64,000 nucleotides of DNA from Siderastrea radians (lineage: Eukaryota > Cnidaria > Anthozoa > Scleractinia > Rhizangiidae), in NCBI GenBank assembly GCA_964017195.1, contig OZ024897.1:36037036-36101035 (forward strand), read 5' to 3'. Position 1 is the first letter of the stretch. Each line of letters begins with the position of its first letter. Below the pieces are notes generated by a model. That model searched no databases. It saw nothing but the letters and a program-made list of their open reading frames with translations, and was not told where the DNA came from. Below, piece after piece: positions 51,114 to 62,957 of the stretch. The translations under genes were made by a program, and so were the position numbers.

Positions 51114-52447
51114 TTAATAGTCATCTGAGGCTTTTTGCCAGTCATAGACTGTCCTGAGCCATTTAAAATGTATGCGTTTCCTAAAGACTTCGTCTTGAAC
51201 AAGCCTTTGCCACCTGCGAGGAGAACAAAAGAGTTTCTTTGACAGTTGGATTAATACACTCCATGCTGTAAAACCAGTTACAAGCCTCGCTTTTTGTCAT
51301 CATTTCCTCGATTTTCCTTCGATTCGTGGTTTTACCGTAACATAGAAAAGCTAACTAGATTTGTCATCAGTTATGAGCTTCTGTTGGTTCTAGATGTAAT
51401 TCTGTCAAACTCATTAGGTTGAAAAACGAATTGGGATGTCCGCGTGCTAGTCAAACTCTCAACCTCCCCCCCCCCCTGCCACCTTCCCAACTCGCTCTTT
51501 TTTGGGGGGCGATGCCCACGTTCAAAAAATCTTATGTACACGTGAAAATCGCAACGCTAAAACGGTTAGATCCTTCTTAAATTCCTTCTTAATTCAATTT
51601 TTCTTTTCTCTATTCATTTTATTAATTAAAAAAAAAAAGCAATGAGGGAAACTTTGTACCTCGACCCTCGCCATGGAAACCTCGATCTCGACCCCTGATT
51701 TTTTTTCCGTCAACCGTGATAAGCGTTTGATATGATTGGACTAACTGGCAAGGATCCAAAGATCAGAAAATTAGCCGCTATTGTCAAAATGCTACTTTTT
51801 GTACCGGGAACCGTGAAAGCCACACCCCCACATTACGATTACATTACGAACCTTAAGATAAAAAATTGAAAGCGCTTACCCCCTCGTGTAACTTTGTTAT
51901 TCCAGTGCCTTTGTCGAAAATGCTCTCTCAGTTTGCACTCCTTAGGTAACGGTTGTCTCCCGGTCCTCGGACAAAGACTACAATGATATAGGCGGCCGTT
52001 ACAAGGTGGTGGACAGTTGTCATCCCCACAACGATCAAATGTGTTTGGAAATTCAGCATCAGCCGGGACAATGGAGATATGTAGTGAAGAGTTACCCTTG
52101 TAAATAAAAAGAGAGACGAGTTACAAAGGTGTTAGCAATAGCGAAATTTAACTAACAAAATAATTTTAATGTAAACAATAAACGCAACAGATAACTTACT
52201 TCCATTGCTCCACAGAGAGGTAAGAAGTTCTGACCCAAAGTTCAACCAGCTTCGACAGAACAAGGCTGACATTTTCAAATTGAAGGTGCGATACTGCACA
52301 GCGATTATGGTATAGCCGGATATTTCGAGTGAAGGTCACATCGGCCGCCGGTAAAAAAGAAGACTGAATGACAGCGTATGTCGCAAAGACTGCGTGAGGT
52401 TTATTTGTGGGACTAAGTTTGGGTCCAAAATGTAGTCTTATTCGCAC
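51114..52447 (-). CDS. Unresolved multi-exon gene with a zinc-finger-like exon
   Basis: Three candidate exons. 52447-52201 encodes PHAVFATYAVIQSSFL and more, with donor GTAAGTTA. 52096-51893 encodes CGDDNCPPPCNGRLYHCSLC followed by a C...H...H tail (KECKLREHFRQRHW), resembling a C2H2-type finger. 51213-51114 encodes VFRKRIHFKWLRTVYDWQ and ends in TAA. Exon 1 joins exon 3 in phase; the zinc-finger exon is one base out, so either a base is wrong or it is spliced differently. I do not recognise the family. The upstream start is undetermined. Confidence 0.45.
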
Positions 52448-52534
52448 CACTACGGCTTCACAGAATTCTGTTTCCGATTTTTGTGACTAGCGCGTGAATT
52501 TCAACTTTCGGCTTTTAGGCGTGTCTAAAACACA

Positions 52535-52615
52535 AAATGGCGAAATGGCGAAATGACGAGCGAAATGACGAAATAACGAAATGGTGAAATGGAGATATGG
52601 CGTAATGGTAAAAGG
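52535..52615. repeat. Short AATGGCGAA-type minisatellite
   Basis: Degenerate 8-9 bp units (GAAATGGC, GAAATGAC, GAAATAAC). Confidence 0.7.
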
Positions 52616-52814
52616 GATATGTGCCAAAGTGCAAAAGTATGTTTCTTTTGGAAAATTGAAATGTTAAAAAAAAAACAAGTTAACGACAAAACAATCTCTC
52701 AAGGCCGAGACTAAAATACAGAAACTCTGAAGCAAAACCCGAAACTCCACTTGGCTGCAAAGGTACAATTCGGTACGTACGCCACCTCCTCCAAGTCCTG
52801 GAACACGTAATGTA

Positions 52815-53045
52815 TCGGGCGTTACAAAAACGTGCACACATTTTGTAATAAGGGTTGGGGCGTTTTTTTAAATAACGTACGCAGTTGCAGCATTTCGTAA
52901 TAACGTACGTATTTCATTACAAGGGTTGCGGTATTTCGATATAACTTACGCATTTGTAGTGAGCGTTGCGGCAGTTTGTGATAAACGGAAGGTACGATTT
53001 TGTAATCATTGCTGCAGCATTTTGCAATAGGTCGTAACAACGCTT
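52815..53045. repeat. Degenerate tandem repeat of about 45 bp
   Basis: Units share GCAGCATTTCGTAATAACG and GTACGTATTT-type segments, four to five times. Confidence 0.6.
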
Positions 53046-53370
53046 TGACGCAATTGTCATAATAAGTGAAAGGAAAAGTTTGTGGGTAAATGAGATTGAC
53101 GATGAACAGATCCCAAAAGAAACTCACCAGGCTCCAAAGATAGAAACATGGCAAGATTTTATCTTTAGTCTTGAATCTACGACTATGAAGATTTGGATCA
53201 ATTTTGTACGCTAAACAATTCTAGGAAAGACAAAAAAGCGATATTTTTTGCCTCTGGCGAACGAAGTGTGTTGATACCGTAAACTCAAGTTTCCCATTGG
53301 AGGTTGCCCTGATAACAGCGGAAAGAACTGCTGAAGTGGATTTGACCCCGATCCGGGGGGGTTCTCCCTA

Positions 53371-53660
53371 CAGTAGGCTATCCGGGGAGGCTCCGCCCGA
53401 AAGGGGTGGGTAGGGAAAATTGCCATTTTAGAGTACGAGAAGGTCACAAAATCAACTGCAAAGCGGAAGAAATGGTGACTAAAGCGAAGTATCTCAAAGG
53501 GTGCCACATTTTAGCGGAAATGGCCCACTGAATCAAAGACTGAAAACGCGGAAAAAACGTGGCGATTACAGGAATTAAATTCTATTGTTTTGGCTTATCC
53601 CTGAGGTATAAGAAAGTTCGCCTCCGGGCGGAGCCTCCCCGTACAAAACTTATAGGGTAG
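53371..53660. mobile_element. Foldback MITE with GGGGAGGCTCCGCCC ends, copy 2
   Basis: Ends CCGGGGAGGCTCCGCCCG and inverted CGGGCGGAGCCTCCCCGTAC. Related to 45026-45394, in opposite orientation by internal sequence. Confidence 0.7.
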
Positions 53661-54019
53661 CCCCCCCCCCCGGGCCCCAGATGCGAATCAGGGTGCCAAA
53701 AAACAATTGAGGGCGAAATCTCATCCTCTATCTAAATAAACCCTGTTTATTTTAAAGGCAACTTATCACCTTTTTTTTCGTAGTTTCGGTTTGTGAGACG
53801 TCACCTTGAAAGTTGTACAGCGCAGGTTATTCGGTTTGCAGTACCTATAATGTGATCGTGTCAAAATGTTCTAAGGTCACACCACTCAGCACTGGTCTCA
53901 CCCATGACGTGACAACATGAGTAAACTCATCACGTATTAATTTACCGATCGGCGAATTAACAAAAGCTTTCGGGACGCAGTTTATATCGTGGTTCCGCGC
54001 GAGGGAAGCGAGTGATTTT

Positions 54020-56300
54020 TATACCGAGGCCTGACATTGCCGGTTGGGGCTCTCCATTGCAGACTCGCGGAAACGAAGCGTGTTTCTGGGAATCTCACAC
54101 GAACGAAGCTTGCTGGGGCTTGATATTGTAGTCCCACGCGAACGAACCTTGGTATTATTATACAGGGGCTTGATATTGTCGTCCCGCGCGGACTAAGAGT
54201 GTTGTTATTACACCGGGGCTTGATATTGTAGTCTCGCGCGTACAGAATTATTACTTCGGTGCCTGGTATTGCATGTTTAGGCTTAATACTGTAGTCTCGA
54301 GCAAACGAATCTCGGTGTTATTATACTACAGGGGCCTGGTATTGCATCGTGGGGCTTAATATTGTAGTCTCGCGCGAACGAAACTTGGTATCGTTATGTA
54401 AGGCTTGATAAACAATGTTTGGGGTAGTATTGTAGTCTCGCGCTGACTAAGCGTATAAATACACCGGGATAGTCTCGAGCGAACAAAGCTCGGTATTGTA
54501 CCGGGGTCTTGTATTGCATGTTGGGGCTTGATATTGTAGTCTCGAGCGAACGCAACTGAGCATAATACTAGCCATGTATACTAGGGGCTTGATATTGTAT
54601 GTTGAGGCTTAATTGATAGTGAAGTCTCGCTCGGAATAAACGTGTTATTATACCGGGATAGTCTCGAGCGGGGCCTTGTATTGCTTGTTGGGGCTTGATA
54701 TTGTAGTCTCTCGCGAACGACCCTTGGTATTATTATACAGGGGCTTGATATTGTCGTCCCGCGCGGACTAAGCGTGTTATTATTACTCCGGGGCTTGATA
54801 TTGTAGTCTCGCGCGTACAGTATTATTACTTCCGTGCCTGGTATTGTTGCATGTTAAGGCTTAATATTGTAGTCTCGCGCGAACTAATGTTGTTATTATT
54901 ATACCAGGTCCTGGTATTGCATGTTGAGGAATATTGTAGTCTCGAGCAAACGAATCTCGGTGTTATTATACTACAGGGGCCTGGTATTGCATCGTGGGGC
55001 TTAATATTGTAGTCTCGCGCGAGCGAAGCTTGGTATCATTATGTAAGGCTTGATAAACAATGTTTGGGGTAGTATTGTAGTCTCGCGCTGACTAAGCGTA
55101 TAAATACACCGGGATAGTCTCGAGCGAACAAAGCTCGGTATTGTTGTACCAGGGCCTTGTATTGCATGTTGGGGCTTGATATTGTAGTCTCGAGCGAACG
55201 CAACTGAGTACATGTATTACTAGCCATGCATGTATACTAGGGGCTTGATATTGTATGTTGAGGCTTGATAGTGTAGTCTCGCTCGGAATAAACGTGTTAT
55301 TATACCGGGATAGTCTCGAGCGGGGCCTTGTATTGCTTGTTGGGGCTTGATATTGTAGTCTCTCGCGAACGACCCTTGGTATTATTATACAGGGGCTTGA
55401 TATTGTCGTCCCGCGCGGACTAAGCGTGTTATTATTACACCGGGGCTTGATATTGTAGTCTCGCGCGTACAGTATTATTACTTCCCGTTCGGGGCCTGGT
55501 ATTGCATGTTAAGGCTTAATATTGTAGTCTCGCCCGAACTAATGTTGTTATTATTATACCGGGTCCTGGTATTGCATGTTGAGGAATATTGTAGTCTCGA
55601 GCAAACGAATCTCGGTGTTTATACTACAGGGGCCTGGTATTGCATCGTGGGGCTTAATATTGTAGTCTCGCGCGAACGAAACTTGGTATCATTACGTAAG
55701 GCTTGTTAAACAATGTTTGGGGTAGTATTGTAGTCTCGCGCTGACTAAGCGTGTAAATACACCAGGATAGTCTCGAGCTCGGTATTGTTGTACTGGGGCC
55801 TTGTATTGCATGTTGGGGCTTGATATTGTAGTCTCGAGCGAACGCAACTGAGTATTACTAGCCATGTATACTAGGGGCTTGATATTGTATGTTGAGGATT
55901 GATAGTGTAGTCTCGCTCGTAATAAACTTGTTATTATACCGGGATAGTCTCGAGCGGGGCCTTGTATTGCTTGTTGGGGCTTGATATTGTAGTCTCGAGC
56001 GAACGAAGTTCATTATTACTAGACATTTGTACAGGGGCTTGATATTTTATGTTGAGGCTTGACAGAGTAGTCTCGCTCGGAATAAACGTGTTATTATACC
56101 GGGATAGTCGCGAGTGGGACCTGTTATTGCTTGTTGGGGCTTGATATTGTAGTCTCATGCAAAAGAAGCGTGTTCTTATATTTTAATAGACCTAGGCTTG
56201 ACAATGTAGTCTATTAAACGCGAAAGAAGCGTGTCGTTATTATTATATTATACCGGAGCTAGATGTTGTAGTCTCGCGCGAACAAAGCTTGACATCGCTT
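54020..56300. repeat. Tandem array of about 50-bp units with higher-order structure
   Basis: Unit core GGGGCTTGATATTGTAGTC, then TCGCGCGAACGAAGCTTGG and TATTATTATACCGG. Diagnostic sub-units recur: GTCCCGCGCGGACTAAG at 54181, 54756 and 55408 (spacing 575 and 652 bp). So about eleven diverged units form a higher-order repeat present roughly three and a half times. Confidence 0.9.
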
Positions 56301-56446
56301 GCAATTATTCAACATGTCCTCGCTCTAGAATTACCAATAATCAGTAAATGGATCAAGACCTTGTATTACTAATAATCAGTAAAACAAGGGGCAATGTTAT
56401 GGAGGCGTGGATGCCAAGCATCAAACCCCACTAAAAGCTAAACAAA

Positions 56447-56623
56447 ATGGCGGATCAACGCGGTGCTCGGAGGAAAAAGAAGAAGGAGTCAACTGCTGAG
56501 ATTCTTGCAGGCCTTTCTCGACTCATAGACCAAACTGCTGCCAAGAAGACAAAAAAGGGCCCTACCGTCGTGGAATTTCAGAGAGATCCTGTCACTTGCC
56601 GTCGGGTTTATAAATCAAAATAC
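56447..56623 (+). CDS. KDZ-transposase-like gene, exon 1, left part
   Basis: ATG opens MADQRGARRKKKKESTAEIL, a basic then helical N-terminus, to VYKSKY. The frame is cut by a 4,153-bp element; the exon resumes at 60787 after a 10-bp target duplication and ends at 60820 with donor GTGAGA. I recognise no domain in this exon; linkage to the downstream exons rests on splice phase. Confidence 0.55.
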
Positions 56624-59600
56624 CAACCTCGTCCCCAGGGTCTTCTCGCTTTTCAATATGGCGGCGGCTCGGGAGAAGACCCTGGCACACAGCAGAATCA
56701 CGTGACCAAAATTTCCAACGATGGAAATGTATTCAAAATGGCGGCTAAGGCGAAGTGAGTGAGAAGATCTGGGTACGAGATTACGGCTGAGGTCAAGATA
56801 AACAAAATGGTGGAAAAGGCTGAAGGTTGGTTCAAACATGCGTGAAGAAAAAGAGAAAAACAAGGACAAGTTATACATATACGGGCTTTAGGAACACGGC
56901 AAAGTGTTAGAGGTCTTGTTTTGGCCGTTCATTTAATATGGCTTGTGCGTACAGTATAAAGCTCGCCGAACTCATAGATCACGCGCAAAATAACTTATAT
57001 AGAAAATAGTCAGGGTAATTTAAGCTGAAGTCTTACATCTTCCCCTGACCACTTGTTTTTAAATGTTGATCAAGTGAAATTGTTCGCTTACGAATAAACT
57101 CGAACGAACGTGTATTTTTGTTTCATGAGGATAGGCGGCTTTTGGCATAATTTATCTTACGGTAAATTGTTGCAAATTATTTATTTAAGCTTATTTATCT
57201 ATTTATACTCAACCAGTCTATTTATTTTTTACTTGCTGATCCTGGCCTAGCCAACTTGGTTTGGTAAATGTAACTCTTATGACTGTTTGTTTATGACTCT
57301 TATGACTGTTTGTTTATGGATTGATCCATACCAAAGATCTTTGGGCTACCCGATCTTTGGCATAGTATACCCTTTTATAGCATCAGACTGCACATCTATT
57401 TGCAACTTTCTTTTTATTTTCAAACATTTATATGTTTAAGTAACAAAGTTTGTATGCAATCTTAAGTTACTTTACTCTGCTTGCTATCCCATAGCAATCT
57501 GTTTCTTGAGCTTTTCAATTCGTGGGTAACACTTCTCATTATCCTGTTCAACCACTGGAGATAAAAAAAAATGCTCATGTTTATTAATTTTATTAGGAGT
57601 GATTACATAAGTCTTTGAACATTTTTAACATTTCGTCATCTTTAGAGCTTACAATAAAATACTGGTAAGAGCTGGTATGCTTGAGATGAGGGATGAATCA
57701 TTGTTCATCATCATCATAAGATTTATTTAGAAGTTACAGCATCCCATTTATTGCAAGTGCTCTTCCAGAGAGCCATGTTGCAATTGCATAGTCAAACAGT
57801 TAGTGGTGTTTAATCCAGCAAATCCCAGGTGCAGCTTTAAAGGGAACAGTGGTCATGTTGGCATTGTTGGATTTATTTAGTCCCATTCCTGTCTACATAT
57901 TTGCTTTTTTAATTGCAGATCTCCTAGGATTTGTCACTTTCAATACTGCTTTCTGTGCTTTAGCTGTCCAGTTTACAAATATTTCCTCATGATACTTTAT
58001 GTGCATGTTTTTTTGAGTTAGAAATATCGTTTGTATTTATTTATTATTTACTGTTAATATTGTTAGAAATATCATTGTAGACGAGTGTCCAATACTAACA
58101 CACTTGTGTTATTAATAACTGATTGGGCTAATGATAAGGTATGATGCCAACAACAATTAACTTTTGGAAAAAGTTATGTGTGTAATCTTGGCTGTTAGAA
58201 TTTAGTAAAATAAGAGCCTGTAAAGTATGGGCAAATAAAGCATTTGAACAGTGGACAGATACAGTCCTCTTTGTTTGTTCAACCAGTGCTGGGGATAATA
58301 TTCCTTTATAGGTTTTAAGAAATTTCCTCCTTGAGTACTTCAATAAATTGAGTTATTTGGGTGAAGTTTGGAACTGTTTAAAAATGGAAATCAATGGGAA
58401 ATGGGGGGTTCAAGAAGAAAAGGAGAAAAAATGATTATTTTAATGAAGTTCTTTAATGAGAATTTTAAATTAACATTGAGTAAAGGAATAACACAATATA
58501 ACATGCTATCAACCTAGGGTGCTCTTATGTTGATATCACATTTTTGCTGATGTTTGAAAAATAAAAGGAAACATGATCAAATCAAGTGCCATACATACAT
58601 GTATATCTGTTAGAGGCAACATTATCCCTTCTAAGAAGGACAATTTATTTTTCCAGTGGCCATTTAATGTATTTGACTGGCAATAAATTGAATATGGTGA
58701 CAGAAAATTCAAGTAACAGGGAGGTGAGAATAATGACAAGTCATGAAGTTATAACCTGACAATATCAATGAGTGCAAGGTCAAATTCCATGCCTGTTTGG
58801 CAAAAAATGCTAACCTGAAAAAAAGTATGTTGTGAATTATGAAAAATTCGAAAACATCTTGTTGTAAATTCCAGGTCCCTTACATTGTTCACACCATCAA
58901 TCCCCTGCCCCTTGATATTTAGTCACTAAGAGGGGCATGGGTTATGGTAACTTGCACAGGAAATCCCTTCCACAAAATTAGAATAGTAATTCACTAGCGC
59001 TGGCAGCTGGACGCTCACGATGTCTAGTTCTCAACTCCACCTTCAAGCAACAACACAGAAGCAGTCTACCATTCAAAAGATTACAGCAAATATGTTACAA
59101 TCCCTTTTTGGGATAAGCAAGCTTGGAAGCATGGTTTACTCCTAAGCAATTGGCTGCCTTATCGTGTTATGATCACTAAAACTTCACTGACAAGTTACCA
59201 ATAATTTTTGAAAATGTAATCCTGGCCAGCTGTCCTGATACCAAGGAGAATCAGGCTTGTACTGACCCAAATTAGGCCTTGCCTTGAAAATCCTAGCAAA
59301 CTCATGAACACAGCTAAGTTCTGTCCCATTGCCCAGATCACTATCATATATTTAAGATTCAGGTTTATATTACCCCAGTTAAGTCATGCCTTGAAAATGC
59401 CAGTAGTTAGCTGCATGAGTAGTGTTTGGAATCCCCGTAAGCAGAAACACTCTCATGGTGTGGAAGGACTAAAAACACTCTCTCAATTCATTCAATTCAC
59501 TTCTACCAGGGTCTGGAAGGGTATTCTCGGGATCCGGGATTTGACCAAAATACGGTGCGGGATTCGGGAAAACGAAAAATATCTTGACGGGAATCGGGAT

Positions 59601-60776
59601 TTGACTGCTACCAGGGAAGCGGGATTTGCCAAAATTTTGGGACGGGAAGCAGGATTTATCGAAAGGGCCAGCTTTTGCAGAAATTAGTCTTTTTTCATGC
59701 ATTTTTGGGAAAGAAAAAACGAAATTCGGGATAGCGATGAAAAAAGTGAGGGATGCGGGATTCTCGTGAAAAAGGAGCGGGAATGCGGGATCAGGACCCC
59801 CCTTCCAGACCCTGTTCTACAAGTGTGAACTTGGAACAGTCTCAACCATTCTGAGTAACTAATTATTAAAGCAACGTTGTAGAATCACGTACATGTAGCC
59901 GTCCAATGTGTATAAAGCTATTTATCCCTGCGATGGAAATCCTCAAATTACCTAAATTGCCTATCCAAGCAACTTGTTGTCTGCACTTGAAATTATTTAT
60001 TAATATCAGCAGCTATAGCAACATTATCTGTAAATTTAGCTTCTACAAATTTATCAAAGAATGGAATGCCCTAAGCAGCAGCTGACTCATTTAAGTTATT
60101 TTATATAATTTTATTTGATTTACACCGGTTTTTCATTTTTATTTGATTCCTTAATTGCACAGCAAATTCGCAGCGATAGGACAATTTTGCGAATGAATCT
60201 CACATGTATAAATAAAACAATACATACATAAGACATACAAGTGCCTTACAAGTTTTCAATGACCATGGAAACACAAATAATTAGTGCGTGATTATGCTTT
60301 ATTTATGTCAAAAATCGGAGCAAGTACATTACCATTAAGTATTTCACAGTCCACTACGCCACATTATATCCAGCGACTGCCATTCCAAAACTCTAAAGTA
60401 TCGTGCACATTGACGATTGGTAAGGTTCTTACGTAGATCACCAGCCGATCGCGATGGAGGAACTTTTAACCCGAATAATCTACGAATGTTGGGTTTGGTA
60501 CTTCAGATCTTCCTCATACGGAACAGCTGCAGTTTTGTAAATTGTCAAACAGAAAAACTGTTCAGCTTTCACATCACAGAGACCTAGAAATAGAAATGTT
60601 TGGGTTGCAGGAAGAACCCACAAAGATCCGCCATCTTTGCTTTTGGAAGACGTAAACCAATCAGAACTCATGTAAGAATGGCGCCAATCAGCGACCGTTT
60701 TAGGTCGCTATGTGCCAGGGTCTTCTCCCGAGCCGCCGCCATATTGAAAAGCGAGAAGACCCTGGGGACGAGGTTG
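56624..60776. mobile_element. 4.15-kb TIR element inserted in exon 1 of the KDZ-like gene
   Basis: Ends CAACCTCGTCCCCAGGGTC inverted at both sides (about 60-bp TIRs that are themselves foldbacks around AGGGTCTTCTC/GAGAAGACCCT and an AATATGGCGGCGG core). Flanked by the 10-bp direct repeat ATCAAAATAC (56614-56623, 60777-60786), as for Mutator-type insertions. The 4 kb inside has no recognised transposase, so it is non-autonomous. Confidence 0.85.
59507..59814. mobile_element. hAT-like MITE nested in the 4.15-kb element
   Basis: 308 bp, ends CAGGGTCTGGAAGGG and inverted CCCTTCCAGACCCTG, flanked by TTCTAC (59501-59506, 59815-59820). Interior made of CGGGATTTG-type repeats. Confidence 0.8.
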
Positions 60777-60786
60777 ATCAAAATAC

Positions 60787-60820
60787 CGGCCCTTCCGCAA
60801 ATCCGCACGAAAAAATCCTG
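60787..60820 (+). CDS. KDZ-like gene, exon 1, right part
   Basis: After the duplicated ATCAAAATAC the frame continues RPFRKSARKNP to donor GTGAGA, phase 1, matching exon 2. Confidence 0.5.
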
Positions 60821-61047
60821 GTGAGATCGATATCAATTTTCTTGTTTTATTGTAAGCTTAGTTGGTTTTCCTCGTCTGAAAATTTTTTTCATAATGTTAT
60901 TTTAAATCATAATGTCACAGGAAAGTGATGCATCTCAACCAGACCTATTTCTGTTGATTTTATTTTTAGTTTTTTAAAATTGTTTTCAAAATTGAACCCC
61001 GTCGCGTTGCCGTATGATAACTTGTTGTATTTAATATTGTTGAAAAG

Positions 61048-61122
61048 GTACCTCCACCGGTAGTGATGAAGAAGACTCTTGTGACTCGTTTCAACAAGGT
61101 GTCGAAGAAGAGTCTTCATCTG
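61048..61122 (+). CDS. KDZ-like gene, exon 2
   Basis: 75 bp, phase 1 in and out: TSTGSDEEDSCDSFQQGVEE then ESSS. Acidic, Ser-rich linker. Confidence 0.6.
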
Positions 61123-62594
61123 GTAAATGTTAAACTCTACTCGATTCCTTTCTTAAAAATTAATATTGCTTCATTATGGGGTTACACTTCCTTTGTCTGC
61201 TGCATGTAAGAATATGCTGATAATATGATTTTCTTTGAGGCTTTTTCATTTTGTCTGTGCGTTTGCCTGTGTTGAAAAGGAATGTTACTTTCACGTACTG
61301 TCTTCAACTCATGACTCTCTCTGTTCTATCTGTTTAATATTTAGTCCTTTGTTCACTCACTCCTTCCTTCTTTCCTTCCTTCATTGTTCAACCCAAAGGG
61401 CTGAAATCTTGCAGCTATGCTGACATATTTTTTACATTGATTATTTGTTTAACAAATGCACTGTTATGAATGTTATTAATAAATTATAATCTAATACGGT
61501 ACATTTGCTAATATGTATAGTTATCCGAGTCATAGTTTGTGTGGAACAATGGTCATTCATTAAGAAAAGGGGGCATTTTATTGCATATTTATTGAATTGA
61601 CATTCTAGCTGGAGTTTTGCCATTTTGCATTGAGTGTTGAGGTGAAAATTCTGATAAAATAGGTGTGTGGTTGCATTTCAATAGACATCAGAGTACTGCT
61701 AATAGCTGTCTTCTAATTAAAGAGTATATGACATATTTTTTTTTATTTGCTTTGCTACACAGTGTCCTGATAACAGCAGCGAAAAAAAATTTCGATATCT
61801 ATTTTTCTTCCCTGCATTTTAGCCGTCTTAAAACGTGAAATTTCACTTCCGGTGGGGGTACAAAACTGCGTAAAAGCGAAATTGGGAGACTAGGAAAGAT
61901 TAATGTCAAAACAGGACCTGTTGTTTCGTGGCAAGCACGTTTCTTAGTTGTTTTCTTATGATTGTGGCATTGCGATGGGATATTTCGAGTTTGTTTTACC
62001 TATTTAGAGTAAAAAAACTCACACGTCAAAGGAAACTTGCGAAAGCTTGAATACAAACTTGCTTGCCGCGAAACAAGAGGTCCTGTTCCGACGTCACAAT
62101 CATTCCCAGTCTCCCGATTTTGCTTGTGTGGTTTTGTACCCCACTGGAAGTGAAATTTCATGTTTTTAGATGGTTATTGTCACTGTTCCGTATTTATCTG
62201 CAAGAGTCACCCAATCAGGGTTGGTACACAGAGACAAAATAAACAACAACTGTATGGCGTAATAGGGGGGAACACAGCCCTGTGGCAGGTAACACGCGAC
62301 TTCAGGATATGCACACAAAACTAAGCCTCACTTTTCTCCCCAAAACTTGGGGATTAGGACAAGAGTATTGGCAGAGCCTTTCTTATCTCCCCAGCGCCGC
62401 ACGGGCTGGATCGGACAAGATTAAGGCTAAGGTATAAGATGGCAAGACACAAGCAATGCCAAAAGCTTGGGGGAAGTTGCTACACAGACTTAACCGAACC
62501 ACAATTAAGAATAACTAGGAAAATAGGACTGTAGTCTTAGAGCTCAACCAGGACATGTTTTTATGTGACAATAGTCTCACTGCTGCTCTTTTAG
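61123..62594. other. KDZ-like gene intron 2
   Basis: Contains TTCC repeats at 61355-61383 and the foldback element at 61828-62168; no other gene. Confidence 0.5.
61828..62168. mobile_element. Foldback MITE with arms of about 110 bp
   Basis: Left arm contains GTGAAATTTCACTTCCGGTG and AACAGGACCTGTTGTTTCG; the right arm contains their diverged inverses (CGAAACAAGAGGTCCTGTT, CACTGGAAGTGAAATTTCA). Confidence 0.75.
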
Positions 62595-62957
62595 GTAACT
62601 TTGATGATATTTTGAAGGAGGCTGATAAGCTTCTTTCAAACTGGAAAATTAAAAACCAGAGAGACTGGGGAAAGAGGATGGAGATGATTAACACCAACTG
62701 GGAAGCATCCCGAAAGTGTTTATTTGAGCAAATGCTAAAGGTTTCCTCACCCAATGTTCAGAAATGTTGTAGATGTAATACAGAGGCAGCCATATTCCGT
62801 TGCTCTCAGTGTGTCTACAACAATTTATGTTCACTGTGTGATGAGGCTGTGCATTGTTCAAATCCATTGCATGATCGAGAGGCGTTTCTTAATGGTTTCT
62901 ATCAGCCGATCAAACCAACACTTTCAGTCAATGCAGATAGTCATCTTGTGACAGTTA
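62595..62957 (+). CDS. KDZ-like gene, exon 3, cysteine-cluster domain
   Basis: 363 bp. A helical segment with repeated Trp (LLSNWKIK, RDWGKRM, NTNWEASR), then a zinc-binding pattern CCRC, CSQC, CSLCDEAVHC and H, similar to B-box/CxC clusters that precede KDZ transposase cores. Donor GTAAGT in phase 1. Confidence 0.7.

Noticed and set aside
54020..56300. CRISPR-like array
   Set aside because: Units are contiguous diverged repeats without unique spacers, in a eukaryotic context.
4582..60776. Relationship between the two elements that are both 4,153 bp long
   Set aside because: Their termini, target duplications and content differ entirely; the equal length appears to be coincidence.
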